Positions 23,464 through 31,871 of a stretch of 36,271 nucleotides of DNA are shown here, one piece after another. The notes under the pieces are model-generated. The model was not told where the DNA came from. It made no database searches and saw only the letters and a program-made list of their open reading frames with translations. The position numbers were made by a program, and so were the translations under genes. Source of the DNA: Phycisphaerae bacterium. Its GTDB lineage: Bacteria > Planctomycetota > Phycisphaerae > UBA1845 > Fen-1342. Location: assembly GCA_028279405.1 (NCBI GenBank), contig JANQNU010000045.1, positions 1 to 36,271 on the forward strand. Direction: 5' to 3'. Positions within the stretch are counted from its first letter, which is position 1; each line of letters opens with the position of its first letter.

Positions 23464-26313
23464 CTAGCGTGTTCCCGTCTGCTGGACGAGCGCTTCCAAT
23501 CTCTCCAGTCGCTGCCCGAGCGTTTCGTTCACGGTTTTCAGCGCCGCGACCTCGGCGTTCTTCTCTTCCTGAAGCAATTGCAGTTGTTCGATGCGCCGGT
23601 GCAGCGCCTGGGTGGCGGAGACATTCAGCATCGAGATCGCTTCGTAGTCGACGTTGTGGAAGTCGTCGACTTCGCGGCCGTAGACAAAGATGCGGCCTTC
23701 GAGCGACTTCGCTATTCGGAAGCGGTCGGCGCGGACTTCCAGGACTTCGTGGACGCTGGCGCCGTCATCGGTGATCAGTCGCACGCGGTCGCCGACTTCC
23801 AGATCGGTTGCCAGCGCGATCCAGCCGTCTTCGACGGAGGCCGGCTGGTAGATGTCCGGTACGACGTCGGCCGAGAGCGTGACGGCTTGGGGAAAGACGT
23901 CGCGCAGCTGCTGCCCGATGACCTTCTTGTAGGGTTGGTCACCGTTGGTGACCTTGTCGAGCATGGTGTAGTCGGTGACCTCGATGGCCATCAGGGTGTT
24001 GAGGTCGGCGTTGTTGTCGGACAGGCCGACGATGCTCTTGATCCGCGCGTCCGAGTGGGCGTTGAAGGAGCTAGCTGCGATGCGGTGCGACGCGTAGAGC
24101 GAGTAGTTCGCAGGGCTCGATCCCGCACTAATTCCGACGATTCCACTGCGACCGAGGAACGCGTGCAATCCCAGCGCTCTGGAAACGAATCCTTCGATGT
24201 CGACCTTTCCGCGCGTCGGATTGTTCGTACCGATGCCGACGCTTCCGGTGAAGTCAGCGTTGCCTGCGACGGAAAGCGGATTCGTCGGTGCAACCGTTCC
24301 GAGGCCGACGTCGCCGGACGGATCGATCGTGATCGCCGTTTTGTTGTTCGTCTGGTTTTTGAAGACCAATTTGCCCCGACCTTCATCCGCGGAGCCGCCG
24401 GTCGAGAAGATCAGGTATTCCCTGCCGCCGTCTATCGCCCGGGCGTCCAAGCTGAAGAACGCGCCGTGTGGTGCCGTGTCGTCGACCTCGACGCGCAGGT
24501 GCGCGACCGGGGTTTGATTGCCGCCGAGCACGTGCAGCGGTGCGGTCGGGGTGTCCGTGCCAAAGCCGACGAAGCCATTGCTGTAGTGGATGTTGGGGGC
24601 GTTCGTCTCCCATACACCACCCACGGGCAGGTTGGTCAGGCCCGAACCGTCGCCGACGAACGCGCCCGCGGTGACCGTGCCACCGAGTGCCACGTAGGTT
24701 CGGAAGGTAGCGTCGTTTGGGTGGAGATTCGACTGGCCGTCTGGGTAAGGATTGGCGCGTCCATTTCCTATATAGATCGTGTCGTTCGCGGCGACTTCAA
24801 AAGTGTACTGCTGGCCGGCCTGCACAAACGGCATCGCCACGACCGGCAGGTCGACCCACGCCGTCACGCCGGTAGGTAGACTTACTTCGCCTTGCGAGAC
24901 CACTGTTCCCTCAGTGCCGACGCCTTCGTAAACGGTCAGCGTCGCCGAAGTCGCGGTGCCGGTTGCATCTAGCCGAATACTCACCGTTTTGAGCGGTCCG
25001 CTCAGACCGGCTGTGAAGGATTGCCAGAGCCCGAAGACGATTGCGTGGGCATCGAGGGATTCCGACGATTGATCCAACTGGGGCGTCCCGAGCACGAACA
25101 CCGACCCGTTGGCGTGGATGTCGCCGATCACGTCGAGCGCCGCGCCCGGTGTATCCGTACCGACACCGACATTGCCGGCGGTGTAGTAGACGTCGTTCCC
25201 GGATTCGGTCCAGACGCCCGCCATCACCGGCAGGTTGGTGAGCCCCGATCCGTCGCCGACGAACGCGCCCGCGGTGACTGTGCCGTCGACGTCGAGTTCG
25301 GTGCTCGGCGTATTGGTGCCGATGCCGACGCCGCCGGTGGCACGAATCAGGAACTGGTCCTCGGCGGTCGAGGCGAAGTCGGCGGCCGTGTGGTCGGCCC
25401 ATACCCACGCGCCGTGATGATTGGCTTTTGCGCGCCGGCCTGCAGCGAAGCTGTGGTCTCCGGCCGCCACGTTGCTCGCTCCGCCGGGCACGGTCGAGTT
25501 CGTGCCGCTGGCGGTATTGCCCAAACTGCCACTGGAAAAACCGCCGCCGCCCGCCACGACGGAGTTGATGCCGCTGGCCACATTGTCAAAGCCGCCGCCG
25601 ACAGTTGATCGGACGGCGATCGCCTTGTTTCTTTGGCCACCCGCGACTGTTGCGCAGAAATCCCCGGCTTCGTTGGAGTCCCCGCCGCCGATCGTGGCGA
25701 CGAGCGCACCATTGCCCTGACTACCGAAACCCGTGATCCTGTTTGCAGTACCGCCGCCGATTGTGCCCCAGCTACCTGGGTCGTCGATGACGTTGCCTTC
25801 GCCGCCGCCGATCGTGCCGAACGTCTGGCGCACAACATTGCCGCTCCCGCCACTGACCGTAGCGTTACTGCCAATGGCGTCGTTGATTGTCGGGTGAATC
25901 ACGACGGATCCACTTTCGCCAACAACCATGCCGCGCGTTTGCAGCGCGTAAGGCGTTGCGGTTAGTGGCTGGCGGGGGCTGAGCGCCGTAAACGCGCCGC
26001 CGCCGGCCGATTCACGGAGCGCGATCTCAAGCCAGCGGGCGTCGCCGTTGAAGGCCATGACGCCGAAGTCGAGCTCGACAGTGATGAGGCCATCGACGAC
26101 CGCGACCGCGTCGACCGCGAGCATGGAGCCGATCATGTTGCCGCCCGCGTCGGCGTCCCAGAGCGTGAACTCGAAATCGTAGGTGTCGTTGACGGGGGCT
26201 CCAGAGAAATCGAGCCGACCCTGGTAGGTGAAGCCGCCTCCCACGGGTGTCTGGGCGGTCGCCATAGCGGCGAGTACAAGGGTGAGCGCGAATGTGAGCA
26301 GATTCTGACGCAT
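23464..26313 (-). CDS. Secreted S74 fibre-like protein, paralogue 2
   Basis: 949 residues from ATG 26313. GGAG lies 6 bases upstream and a signal peptide follows (MRQNLLTFALTLVLAAMATAQ); an upstream in-frame ATG four codons earlier overlaps that ribosome site. The N-terminal beta domain FTYQGRLDFSGAPVND is nearly identical to that of paralogue 4. YadA-head-like repeats (about 145-300, GGGEGNVIDD, VAGGQRNKAIAV), the tail-fibre motif VGIGTNTPSTELDVDG, one jelly-roll-like module (about 410-545, QSFTAG...QAGQQYTF), and a second fibre motif lead to the S74 domain. Ser754 and Lys759 lie in HSDARIKSIVG, and VIGQQLRDVFPQAV follows. About 130 residues more include a beta insertion (VGDRVRLITDDG) and a terminal coiled coil. 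Self-cleavage and trimerisation are inferred from the domain. Confidence 0.92.
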   Translation of the reverse strand: MRQNLLTFALTLVLAAMATAQTPVGGGFTYQGRLDFSGAPVNDTYDFEFTLWDADAGGNMIGSMLAVDAVAVVDGLITVELDFGVMAFNGDARWLEIALRESAGGGAFTALSPRQPLTATPYALQTRGMVVGESGSVVIHPTINDAIGSNATVSGGSGNVVRQTFGTIGGGEGNVIDDPGSWGTIGGGTANRITGFGSQGNGALVATIGGGDSNEAGDFCATVAGGQRNKAIAVRSTVGGGFDNVASGINSVVAGGGGFSSGSLGNTASGTNSTVPGGASNVAAGDHSFAAGRRAKANHHGAWVWADHTAADFASTAEDQFLIRATGGVGIGTNTPSTELDVDGTVTAGAFVGDGSGLTNLPVMAGVWTESGNDVYYTAGNVGVGTDTPGAALDVIGDIHANGSVFVLGTPQLDQSSESLDAHAIVFGLWQSFTAGLSGPLKTVSIRLDATGTATSATLTVYEGVGTEGTVVSQGEVSLPTGVTAWVDLPVVAMPFVQAGQQYTFEVAANDTIYIGNGRANPYPDGQSNLHPNDATFRTYVALGGTVTAGAFVGDGSGLTNLPVGGVWETNAPNIHYSNGFVGFGTDTPTAPLHVLGGNQTPVAHLRVEVDDTAPHGAFFSLDARAIDGGREYLIFSTGGSADEGRGKLVFKNQTNNKTAITIDPSGDVGLGTVAPTNPLSVAGNADFTGSVGIGTNNPTRGKVDIEGFVSRALGLHAFLGRSGIVGISAGSSPANYSLYASHRIAASSFNAHSDARIKSIVGLSDNNADLNTLMAIEVTDYTMLDKVTNGDQPYKKVIGQQLRDVFPQAVTLSADVVPDIYQPASVEDGWIALATDLEVGDRVRLITDDGASVHEVLEVRADRFRIAKSLEGRIFVYGREVDDFHNVDYEAISMLNVSATQALHRRIEQLQLLQEEKNAEVAALKTVNETLGQRLERLEALVQQTGTR
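23615..24120. repeat. C-terminal S74 block, about 500 bases, repeated at 26659-27163
   Basis: Near-identical at base level, for example GCGTAGAGCGAGTAGTTCGC in both. The conserved block begins before the coiled coil and ends just past the catalytic Ser. The two terminal coiled coils themselves differ. Confidence 0.85.
24622..25250. repeat. Internal fibre module, about 630 bases, repeated at 28200-28828
   Basis: Both copies encode GDGSGLTNLP, the QSFTAG/QAGQQYTF module and the GNVGVGTDTP motif at high base identity. A more diverged third copy lies at about 27601-28200, giving a tandem pair in paralogue 3. Confidence 0.85.
25943..26313. repeat. N-terminal fibre block, about 370 bases, repeated at 31171-31542
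   Basis: The signal peptide and N-terminal beta domain of paralogues 2 and 4 match nearly base for base. Paralogue 3, which lies between them, keeps only the signal peptide and has a different domain after it. Confidence 0.85.
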
Positions 26314-26374
26314 TTGCTTCTCCATTGCCGTTTGCAAGTGGGTTGGACGCTCGGGGGCGTTTCTCGTGTGCCCC

Positions 26375-26430
26375 TCAATCGGTAAACGCAACCGTCACGC
26401 GAGTTCCTTGGCTGTCGGGAGTTATTTTTT
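26375..26430 (-). promoter_or_regulatory. Conserved upstream element of S74 paralogue 2
   Basis: On the minus strand: AAAAAATAAC, then CCAAGGA, CGCG, TGCGTTTAC and TTGA at set distances, about 60-115 bases before the start codon. The same order occurs at 29320-29375 and, more diverged, at 31606-31658. Probable promoter or leader signal. Confidence 0.5.
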
Positions 26431-26493
26431 GTATGTTGTGTTGCGGTTGTTGGTGTCGGCACCGCGCGCGGTCGAACGACGCCAAGAGATGGG

Positions 26494-26515
26494 GGGCCGC
26501 ACTCGCGTACGGCCC
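26494..26515 (-). terminator. Hairpin after S74 paralogue 3
   Basis: GGGCCG, ten bases, CGGCCC, 22 bases downstream of the stop codon at 26538. The same hairpin follows paralogue 4. No T-tract. Confidence 0.5.
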
Positions 26516-26537
26516 GCGCTGCTGTGGTCCTGTCTGA

Positions 26538-29258
26538 CTAGCGCTGCGCTGACGCTTCGAGCAGCGCCTCGAGTCGCTCGAGACGGTTCTTCAGCTCGGC
26601 GATCTCGGTGTTCTTCTCGCTCTCGAGCGTCTTCATCTGTTGGTAGAGCGCTTGCGTCGCCGAGACATTGAGCATCGCGATGGCCTCGTAATCGACGTTG
26701 TGAAAGTCGTCGACTTCGCGGCCGTAGACGAAGATGCGACCTTCGAGCGACTTCGCTACGCGGAAGCGGTCGGCGCGGACTTCCAGGACTTCGTGGACGC
26801 TGGCGCCGTCATCGGTGATCAGTCGCACGCGGTCGCCGACATCCAGATCGGTTGTCAGCGCGATCCAGCCGTCTTCGACGGAGGCCGGCTGGTAGATGTC
26901 GGGTACGACGTCGGGCGAAAGGGTGACGGCTTGCGGAAAGACGTCGCGCAGCTGCTGCCCGATGACCTTCTTGTAGGGCTGGTCACCGTTGGTGACCTTG
27001 TCGAGCATCGTGTAGTCGGTGACTTCGATGGCCAGCAGGGTGCTCAGGTCGGCGTTGTTGTCGGACAGGCCGACGATACTCTTGATCCGCGCGTCCGAGT
27101 GGGCGTTGAAGGAGCTGGCTGCGATGCGGTGCGACGCGTAGAGCGAGTAGTTCGCAGGGTCCGCTCCCGCATTAAGGCCAGTGAGTCCATTGCCGTTCAA
27201 GTACCCGTGCAGGCCCAGTGCCCTGGAAACGAATCCTTCGATGTCGACCATTCCGCGCGTCGGGAAGCGCGTGCCGATACCGACGGGGCCAGAAGGATCA
27301 AGTGTCATCAAGACGCGGTTGTTCGTCTGGTTTTTGAAGACCAGTTTGCCCTGTCCCTCGGCCGCGGAGGCGCCGGACGAAAAGATCAGGTATTCCTTGC
27401 CGCCGTCCGTCGCCTCGGCGTCGAGGCTGAGGATCGATCCGAACGGTGCCGTACCATCGACCTCGACGCGCAAGTGAGAGAGCGGGGTTTGATTGCCGCC
27501 GAGCACGTGCAGCGGCGCGGTCGGCGTGTCCGTCCCGATGCCGACGTTGCCGTCGTTGTAGAACATGTCGTTCCCGGATTCGTTCCAGACGCCCGCCGTC
27601 ACCGGCAGATTGGTCAGGCCCGAACCGTCGCCGACGAACGCGTTCGCGGTGACTGTTCCGCCGGGCCGCACGTAGGTTCGGAAGGTAGCGTCCGCCTCAT
27701 AAGGAAGATTCGCCAGGCCGCCTGCGTAAGGATCGCCGGTTCCAACTCCTATGTCGAGCGATCCGAACAGGAGGAGTCGAAAAGTGTACTGTTGGCCGGC
27801 CTGCAAAGACGGCATCGCCGCAACCGGCATGTCGACCCACCCCGGCCCGCCGAGATTTACGTTGCCGTGCGAGATTATTGTTCCCACAGTGCCGACGCCC
27901 TCATAAATGACCAGAATGCCCGAGGTCGCAGAGCCCATGCCGCTATCCCAAATACTCACCGTTGTGAGCGCCCCGTCCACGCCGGCCGTGAAGGCCTGCC
28001 AGAACCCGAAGCTGGGAAGGGTTGAATCGTTGATTTCCGACGATTGGTCCAACTCGGTCGTCCCGAGTACGGACAACGATCCGTTGGTGCGGATGTCGCC
28101 GATCACGTCGAGCGGCACGGCCGGCGTATCCGTACCGATACCAACATTGCCGGCCGTGTAGTAGACGTCGTTCCCGGCTTCGTTCCAGACGCCCGCCATC
28201 ACTGGCAGGTTGGTCAGCCCCGATCCGTCGCCGATGAACGCGCCCGCAGTGACCGTGCCACCCGGCCGCACGTAGGTTCGGAAGGCAACGTCATTCGTGC
28301 CGAGATTCGACTGGCCGCCTGGGTAAGGATCGGCGCGTCCAATTCCGATGTAGGCCGTATCGTTCGCGGCGACTTCAAACGTGTACTGCTGGCCGGCCTG
28401 CACAGACGGCATCGCCACCACCGGCAGGTCGACCCACGCCGTCACGCCGGTAGGTAGACTTACTTCGCCTTGCGAGACCACTGTTCCCCCAGTGCCGACG
28501 CCCTCGTAAACGGTCAGCGTCGCTGAGGTCGCGGTGCCGAGTTCGTTTAACCGAATACTCACCGTTGTGAGCGGCCCGCTCAGACCGGCTGTGAAGGACT
28601 GCCAGATCCCGTAGTTGATTGCGTATGCGCTGACGGATTCCGACGATTGGTCCAACTGGGTCGTCCCGAGTACGAACACCCCCCCGTTGGCGTGGATGTC
28701 GCCGATCACGTCGAGCGCTGCGGCCGGTGTATCCGTACCGACACCCACATTGCCGGCGGTGTAGTAGACGTCGTTCCCGGATTCGGCCCAGGCGCCCGCC
28801 ATCGCCGGCAGGTTGGTCAGCCCGGAACCGTCGCCGACGAAGGCGTTCGCGGTGACCGTGCCTTGTTGGTCAACGTCGATCCCGCGCGTCTGGAGCGCGT
28901 AGGGGGTGGCGGTGACCGGCTGGCGCGGGGTCAAGGTGACGAACGCGCTGCCCGGCGGGCTTTGAACCGAAACCTCCAGCCAGCGCGCCTCGCCGTTGAA
29001 GACGTCCGGGCCAAAGTTGAGTTCGGTGGTGAAGAGCCCGTCCACCACGTCGCCGCCGGCGAGCACGGTCCGTCCGATCTGCGTGCCGCCGGTTTCCGCA
29101 TCCCACAGCGAAAACTCGAAGTCGGCGACGTCGTTCACCGGGATGCCGCTTGAATCGAGCCGGAACTGGTACGTGAAGGAGTTGCCCAATGGCGTCTGGG
29201 CCGTCGCCATAGCGGCGAGCACAAAGGTGAGCGCGAATGTGAGCAGATTCTGACGCAT
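26538..29258 (-). CDS. Secreted S74 fibre-like protein, paralogue 3, with tandem internal modules
   Basis: 906 residues from ATG 29258, with GGAG at good distance and the signal peptide MRQNLLTFALTFVLAAMATAQ. The N-terminal domain (FTYQFRLDSSGIPVND) is diverged from its neighbours although the signal peptide and upstream DNA match. There are no YadA-like repeats. Instead, two jelly-roll-like modules of about 135 residues (about 200-335 and 395-530) alternate with the tail-fibre motifs GDGSGLTNLP and VGIGTDTP. The S74 domain has Ser721 and Lys726 in HSDARIKSIVG, then VIGQQLRDVFPQAV, the VGDRVRLITDDG insertion and a coiled coil ending RLERLEALLEASAQR. That last sequence equals the end of paralogue 4, not of paralogue 2. 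Probable trimeric secreted fibre; target unknown. Confidence 0.92.
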   Translation of the reverse strand: MRQNLLTFALTFVLAAMATAQTPLGNSFTYQFRLDSSGIPVNDVADFEFSLWDAETGGTQIGRTVLAGGDVVDGLFTTELNFGPDVFNGEARWLEVSVQSPPGSAFVTLTPRQPVTATPYALQTRGIDVDQQGTVTANAFVGDGSGLTNLPAMAGAWAESGNDVYYTAGNVGVGTDTPAAALDVIGDIHANGGVFVLGTTQLDQSSESVSAYAINYGIWQSFTAGLSGPLTTVSIRLNELGTATSATLTVYEGVGTGGTVVSQGEVSLPTGVTAWVDLPVVAMPSVQAGQQYTFEVAANDTAYIGIGRADPYPGGQSNLGTNDVAFRTYVRPGGTVTAGAFIGDGSGLTNLPVMAGVWNEAGNDVYYTAGNVGIGTDTPAVPLDVIGDIRTNGSLSVLGTTELDQSSEINDSTLPSFGFWQAFTAGVDGALTTVSIWDSGMGSATSGILVIYEGVGTVGTIISHGNVNLGGPGWVDMPVAAMPSLQAGQQYTFRLLLFGSLDIGVGTGDPYAGGLANLPYEADATFRTYVRPGGTVTANAFVGDGSGLTNLPVTAGVWNESGNDMFYNDGNVGIGTDTPTAPLHVLGGNQTPLSHLRVEVDGTAPFGSILSLDAEATDGGKEYLIFSSGASAAEGQGKLVFKNQTNNRVLMTLDPSGPVGIGTRFPTRGMVDIEGFVSRALGLHGYLNGNGLTGLNAGADPANYSLYASHRIAASSFNAHSDARIKSIVGLSDNNADLSTLLAIEVTDYTMLDKVTNGDQPYKKVIGQQLRDVFPQAVTLSPDVVPDIYQPASVEDGWIALTTDLDVGDRVRLITDDGASVHEVLEVRADRFRVAKSLEGRIFVYGREVDDFHNVDYEAIAMLNVSATQALYQQMKTLESEKNTEIAELKNRLERLEALLEASAQR

Positions 29259-29319
29259 TTGCTTCTCCATTTGCCGTTTGCTAGTGGGTTGGTCGCTCGG
29301 GGGCGTTCTCGCGTACCCC

Positions 29320-29375
29320 TCAACCGGTAAACGCAGCCGTTGCGCGAGTTCCTTGGCTGTCGGGAATTATTTTTT
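29320..29375 (-). promoter_or_regulatory. Conserved upstream element of S74 paralogue 3
   Basis: Second copy of the element at 26375-26430: AAAAAATAATT, CCAAGGA, TGCGTTTAC and TTGA in the same order on the minus strand. Confidence 0.5.
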
Positions 29376-29437
29376 GTATGTCGTGATGCGGTTGTTGGTG
29401 TCGGCACCGCGCGCGGTCGAACGACGCCAAGAGATGG

Positions 29438-29459
29438 GGGCCGCACTCGCGTACGGCCC
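29438..29459 (-). terminator. Hairpin after S74 paralogue 4
   Basis: GGGCCG, ten bases, CGGCCC on the minus strand, 22 bases after the stop at 29482; identical in arms and position to the hairpin at 26494-26515. Confidence 0.5.
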
Positions 29460-29481
29460 GCGCTTCGGTGTCTCAATCCGG

Positions 29482-31542
29482 TTAGCGCTGCGCCGACGCT
29501 TCGAGCAGCGCCTCGAGTCGTTCGAGGCGGTTCTTCAACACGGCGATCTCGGCGTCTTTCTCTGCGCGCAATTCCTGAATCGCCGCGGCGGAATAGATGG
29601 TGAGCGGGTACGTATCGACCTGGAGAATCTCTGAGCCGTCAGGTAGGCGCTCGCCGCTGCCTTTGACATGGTCCGGGAAGACCTGCGCGAACTCCTGGGC
29701 GATGACGTTCAGATAGCGGCCGTCGCTGACGCCGGCGTGCTTGGCCTTGTAGTCGTCGGTGTACGCGAAGCTGACCAGTCGGACGCGATCGAGTGTGTCG
29801 AGCGCGTTGTCGATCGTCTGGATATCGGTCTTGATGCGCCGATCGGAGTTGGCCAGCCAGTCGCCGGCGGTTGATTTGGACGCATCGCCGCCGACCTCTA
29901 AAGCGTTCGCGACAGCGGTACGATTGATGCCCACCGATCCGGCCGCGTAGACGAAGGTGCGGAACGTCAGATCCCTGAAGGGGCTACTTGATGCTCGGCC
30001 ACCCGAGTAGGGGTTTCCGTTCGCTTGCCCGACCCATACGGATCCAGGGCCATCCACTGTAAAGGTGTATTGCTCGCCGGCCTGGAGCAGTGGTGTGTTC
30101 GCTATCGGAAGATCGACCCATTGCGTCGCGCCGACCGGCACACTCAAGATCTCCTGCGAAAGGACTGGGCCTCCCGGTCCTGCGCCGGCCTGGACGGTGA
30201 GCTCGACGGATGGCGTCTGGTTAGTAGCGTGCACGAGGATGCTGATCGTATGCAGGGCACCGGTTGTTCCAGCCGTGAACGATTGCCAGCCACCGTTTGA
30301 GGTTAGGTTGATGACTTCGTTGGATTGATCAAGCTGGTTCGGGCCGTAATGCACGAAGTTCTCCGTCTGTATCGCGCTCGGCAAGCTCGTGAGACCCGAG
30401 CCGTCACCGATGAATGCGCTAGCGGTGATCGTGCCGGCAACTTCGAGTTCGCTGCTTGGTGTATTGGTGCCGATGCCGACGCCGCCGGTCGCGTCGATCA
30501 GGAACTGGTCCGCGGCTGTGGAGGCGAACACCTCGTCGCTGCTTGACCAGACGAACGCCCCGTCGTGCTGTGCTTCGGCCTCACGTCCCGCGGCGAAGCT
30601 GTGCGCTCCGTCGGCGGCGTTGCTTCTCCCGCCCGGGATCGTGGCATACTCGCCGGTGGCCCTGTTGAAGAAACCACCACCGACCGCGGCGAAGTTGTTT
30701 TCGGCCACGTTGAAGCGCCCGCCCGTCACGGCCGAAGCATCGCCATCTGCCAGGTTGCCAATGCCGCCGGCAATCACTGCGGCGCCGATGCCGCCGATCG
30801 TACTTCTCACGGTGTTCGAGCTGCCGCCGCCGATGGTCTGCTGTGACCCGCCGCCCTCGATCGTGTTGCCGAGACCGCCGCTGATCGTCGCGTCGTTGTT
30901 ATTTTCGCCGACCCGATTCGGTAAGCTTTCGGTGCCGCCGAAAACAGTCGCGTTGATACTCCCGCTCGCCACCTCATTGGCGGAAGAGCCGCCGATGAGG
31001 TTGCCCGCCACCTGACCGCCCACGAATTGCGTCGGTTCGAGTCGCAGCGCCCGCTCGCCGTTCACGCGCAGCTCGAGCGGCTGCTGATCGGTGGTGCCCA
31101 AGAAATTCGTGTTCGGGTCCGTGCCGGCGTTGCCGCCGAGCGCCCAGGCGTTGGTGGCGTTGAGTGCCTGGAGCGCGTAAGGCGCCGCGGTCAGCGGCTG
31201 GCGGGGGCTGAGCGCCGTAAACGCGCCGCCGCCGGCCGATTCACGGAGCGCGATCTCGAGCCAGCGGGCGTCGCCGTTGAAGGCCATGACGCCGAAGTCG
31301 AGTTCGACCGTAATGAGGCCATCGACGACCGCGACCGCGTCGACCGCGAGCACGGAGCCGATCATGTTGCCGTTAGTGTCGGCGTCCCAGAGCATGAACT
31401 CGAAATCGTAGGTGTCGTTGACGGGTTCTCCAGAGAAATCGAGCCGGCCCTGATAGGAGAAGCCGCTCCCCACGAGTGTCTGAGCGGCCGCGGTCGCGGC
31501 GAGTGTCAGGGTCAGTACGAATGTAAGCAGATTTTGGCGCAT
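29482..31542 (-). CDS. Secreted S74 fibre-like protein, paralogue 4
   Basis: 686 residues from ATG 31542 (AAGGGAG upstream, signal peptide MRQNLLTFVLTLTLAATAAAQ). The N-terminal domain is nearly identical to paralogue 2. A YadA-head-like array (about 190-330, GGGSSNTVRS, GGGFFNRATGE) leads to VGIGTNTPSSELEVAG and one jelly-roll-like module (about 405-530, QSFTAGTTG...LQAGEQYTF). The catalytic end resembles the gene at 11630 rather than its neighbours: [16 protein letters not shown] with Ser566 and Lys571, then [15 protein letters not shown] and [11 protein letters not shown]. The coiled coil at the extreme C-terminus again matches paralogue 3. It is the shortest of the four and a clear mosaic. 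It is the first gene of the minus-strand fibre cluster, though each gene seems to have its own leader and hairpin. Confidence 0.92.
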   Translation of the reverse strand: MRQNLLTFVLTLTLAATAAAQTLVGSGFSYQGRLDFSGEPVNDTYDFEFMLWDADTNGNMIGSVLAVDAVAVVDGLITVELDFGVMAFNGDARWLEIALRESAGGGAFTALSPRQPLTAAPYALQALNATNAWALGGNAGTDPNTNFLGTTDQQPLELRVNGERALRLEPTQFVGGQVAGNLIGGSSANEVASGSINATVFGGTESLPNRVGENNNDATISGGLGNTIEGGGSQQTIGGGSSNTVRSTIGGIGAAVIAGGIGNLADGDASAVTGGRFNVAENNFAAVGGGFFNRATGEYATIPGGRSNAADGAHSFAAGREAEAQHDGAFVWSSSDEVFASTAADQFLIDATGGVGIGTNTPSSELEVAGTITASAFIGDGSGLTSLPSAIQTENFVHYGPNQLDQSNEVINLTSNGGWQSFTAGTTGALHTISILVHATNQTPSVELTVQAGAGPGGPVLSQEILSVPVGATQWVDLPIANTPLLQAGEQYTFTVDGPGSVWVGQANGNPYSGGRASSSPFRDLTFRTFVYAAGSVGINRTAVANALEVGGDASKSTAGDWLANSDRRIKTDIQTIDNALDTLDRVRLVSFAYTDDYKAKHAGVSDGRYLNVIAQEFAQVFPDHVKGSGERLPDGSEILQVDTYPLTIYSAAAIQELRAEKDAEIAVLKNRLERLEALLEASAQR

Positions 31543-31605
31543 GTCCGCTCCCTTGTGGCCTTGCGGGTTCGTGAGTGTAACGGAGGCGTTCCGACGACCG
31601 CCTCG

Positions 31606-31658
31606 TCAACCCGTAAACGCAAGCGATCCGCGCGCTCCTTGGTCGTCTCAATTATTTT
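31606..31658 (-). promoter_or_regulatory. Diverged upstream element of S74 paralogue 4, in a 329-base intergenic region
   Basis: AAATAATT, CCAAGGA, CGCG, TTGCGTTTAC and TTGA keep order and approximate spacing with the elements of paralogues 2 and 3 while flanking sequence differs, so the element is likely functional. In the rest of 31543-31871 I see only a small hairpin, GTCACC-GAGAC-GGTGAC (31672-31688), and the ribosome site of the next gene. Confidence 0.5.
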
Positions 31659-31871
31659 GCAACAGATGACTGTCACCGAGACGGTGACGCAGAGGGACGC
31701 GGCTACCTACTGGGTATGATTTGGCTCCGGTGAGGCGTGCCGAGAACCGACGTAGCGACACAGTGGCGACGCGAAGCAGTAGCACACGCTGTATCATGAA
31801 GCGCGGCGAAATGGTGCATCGTTGCCTTTCGAGCCAGCTACCAACGCCCATCAACGAAGACCGGAGGCCCG

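Larger units (their letters stand above)
26314..26520. repeat. Duplicated intergenic region, about 205 bases, matching 29259-29465
   Basis: Non-coding sequence upstream of paralogues 2 and 3 is near-identical, including a 12-bp palindrome ACCGCGCGCGGT (26461-26472 and 29406-29417), the upstream element and the hairpin of the preceding gene. Duplication therefore moved whole transcription units. Confidence 0.85.

Noticed and set aside
23383-24879. Open frame of 498 codons on the plus strand, and a similar one at 26640-28025
   Set aside because: The two resemble each other only because they lie opposite duplicated fibre genes. Coding evidence is on the minus strand.
23464-31542. Fibre cluster as a prophage tail region
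   Set aside because: Each protein has a Sec signal peptide and its own transcription signals, and no capsid, terminase, integrase or lysis gene is present in the window.
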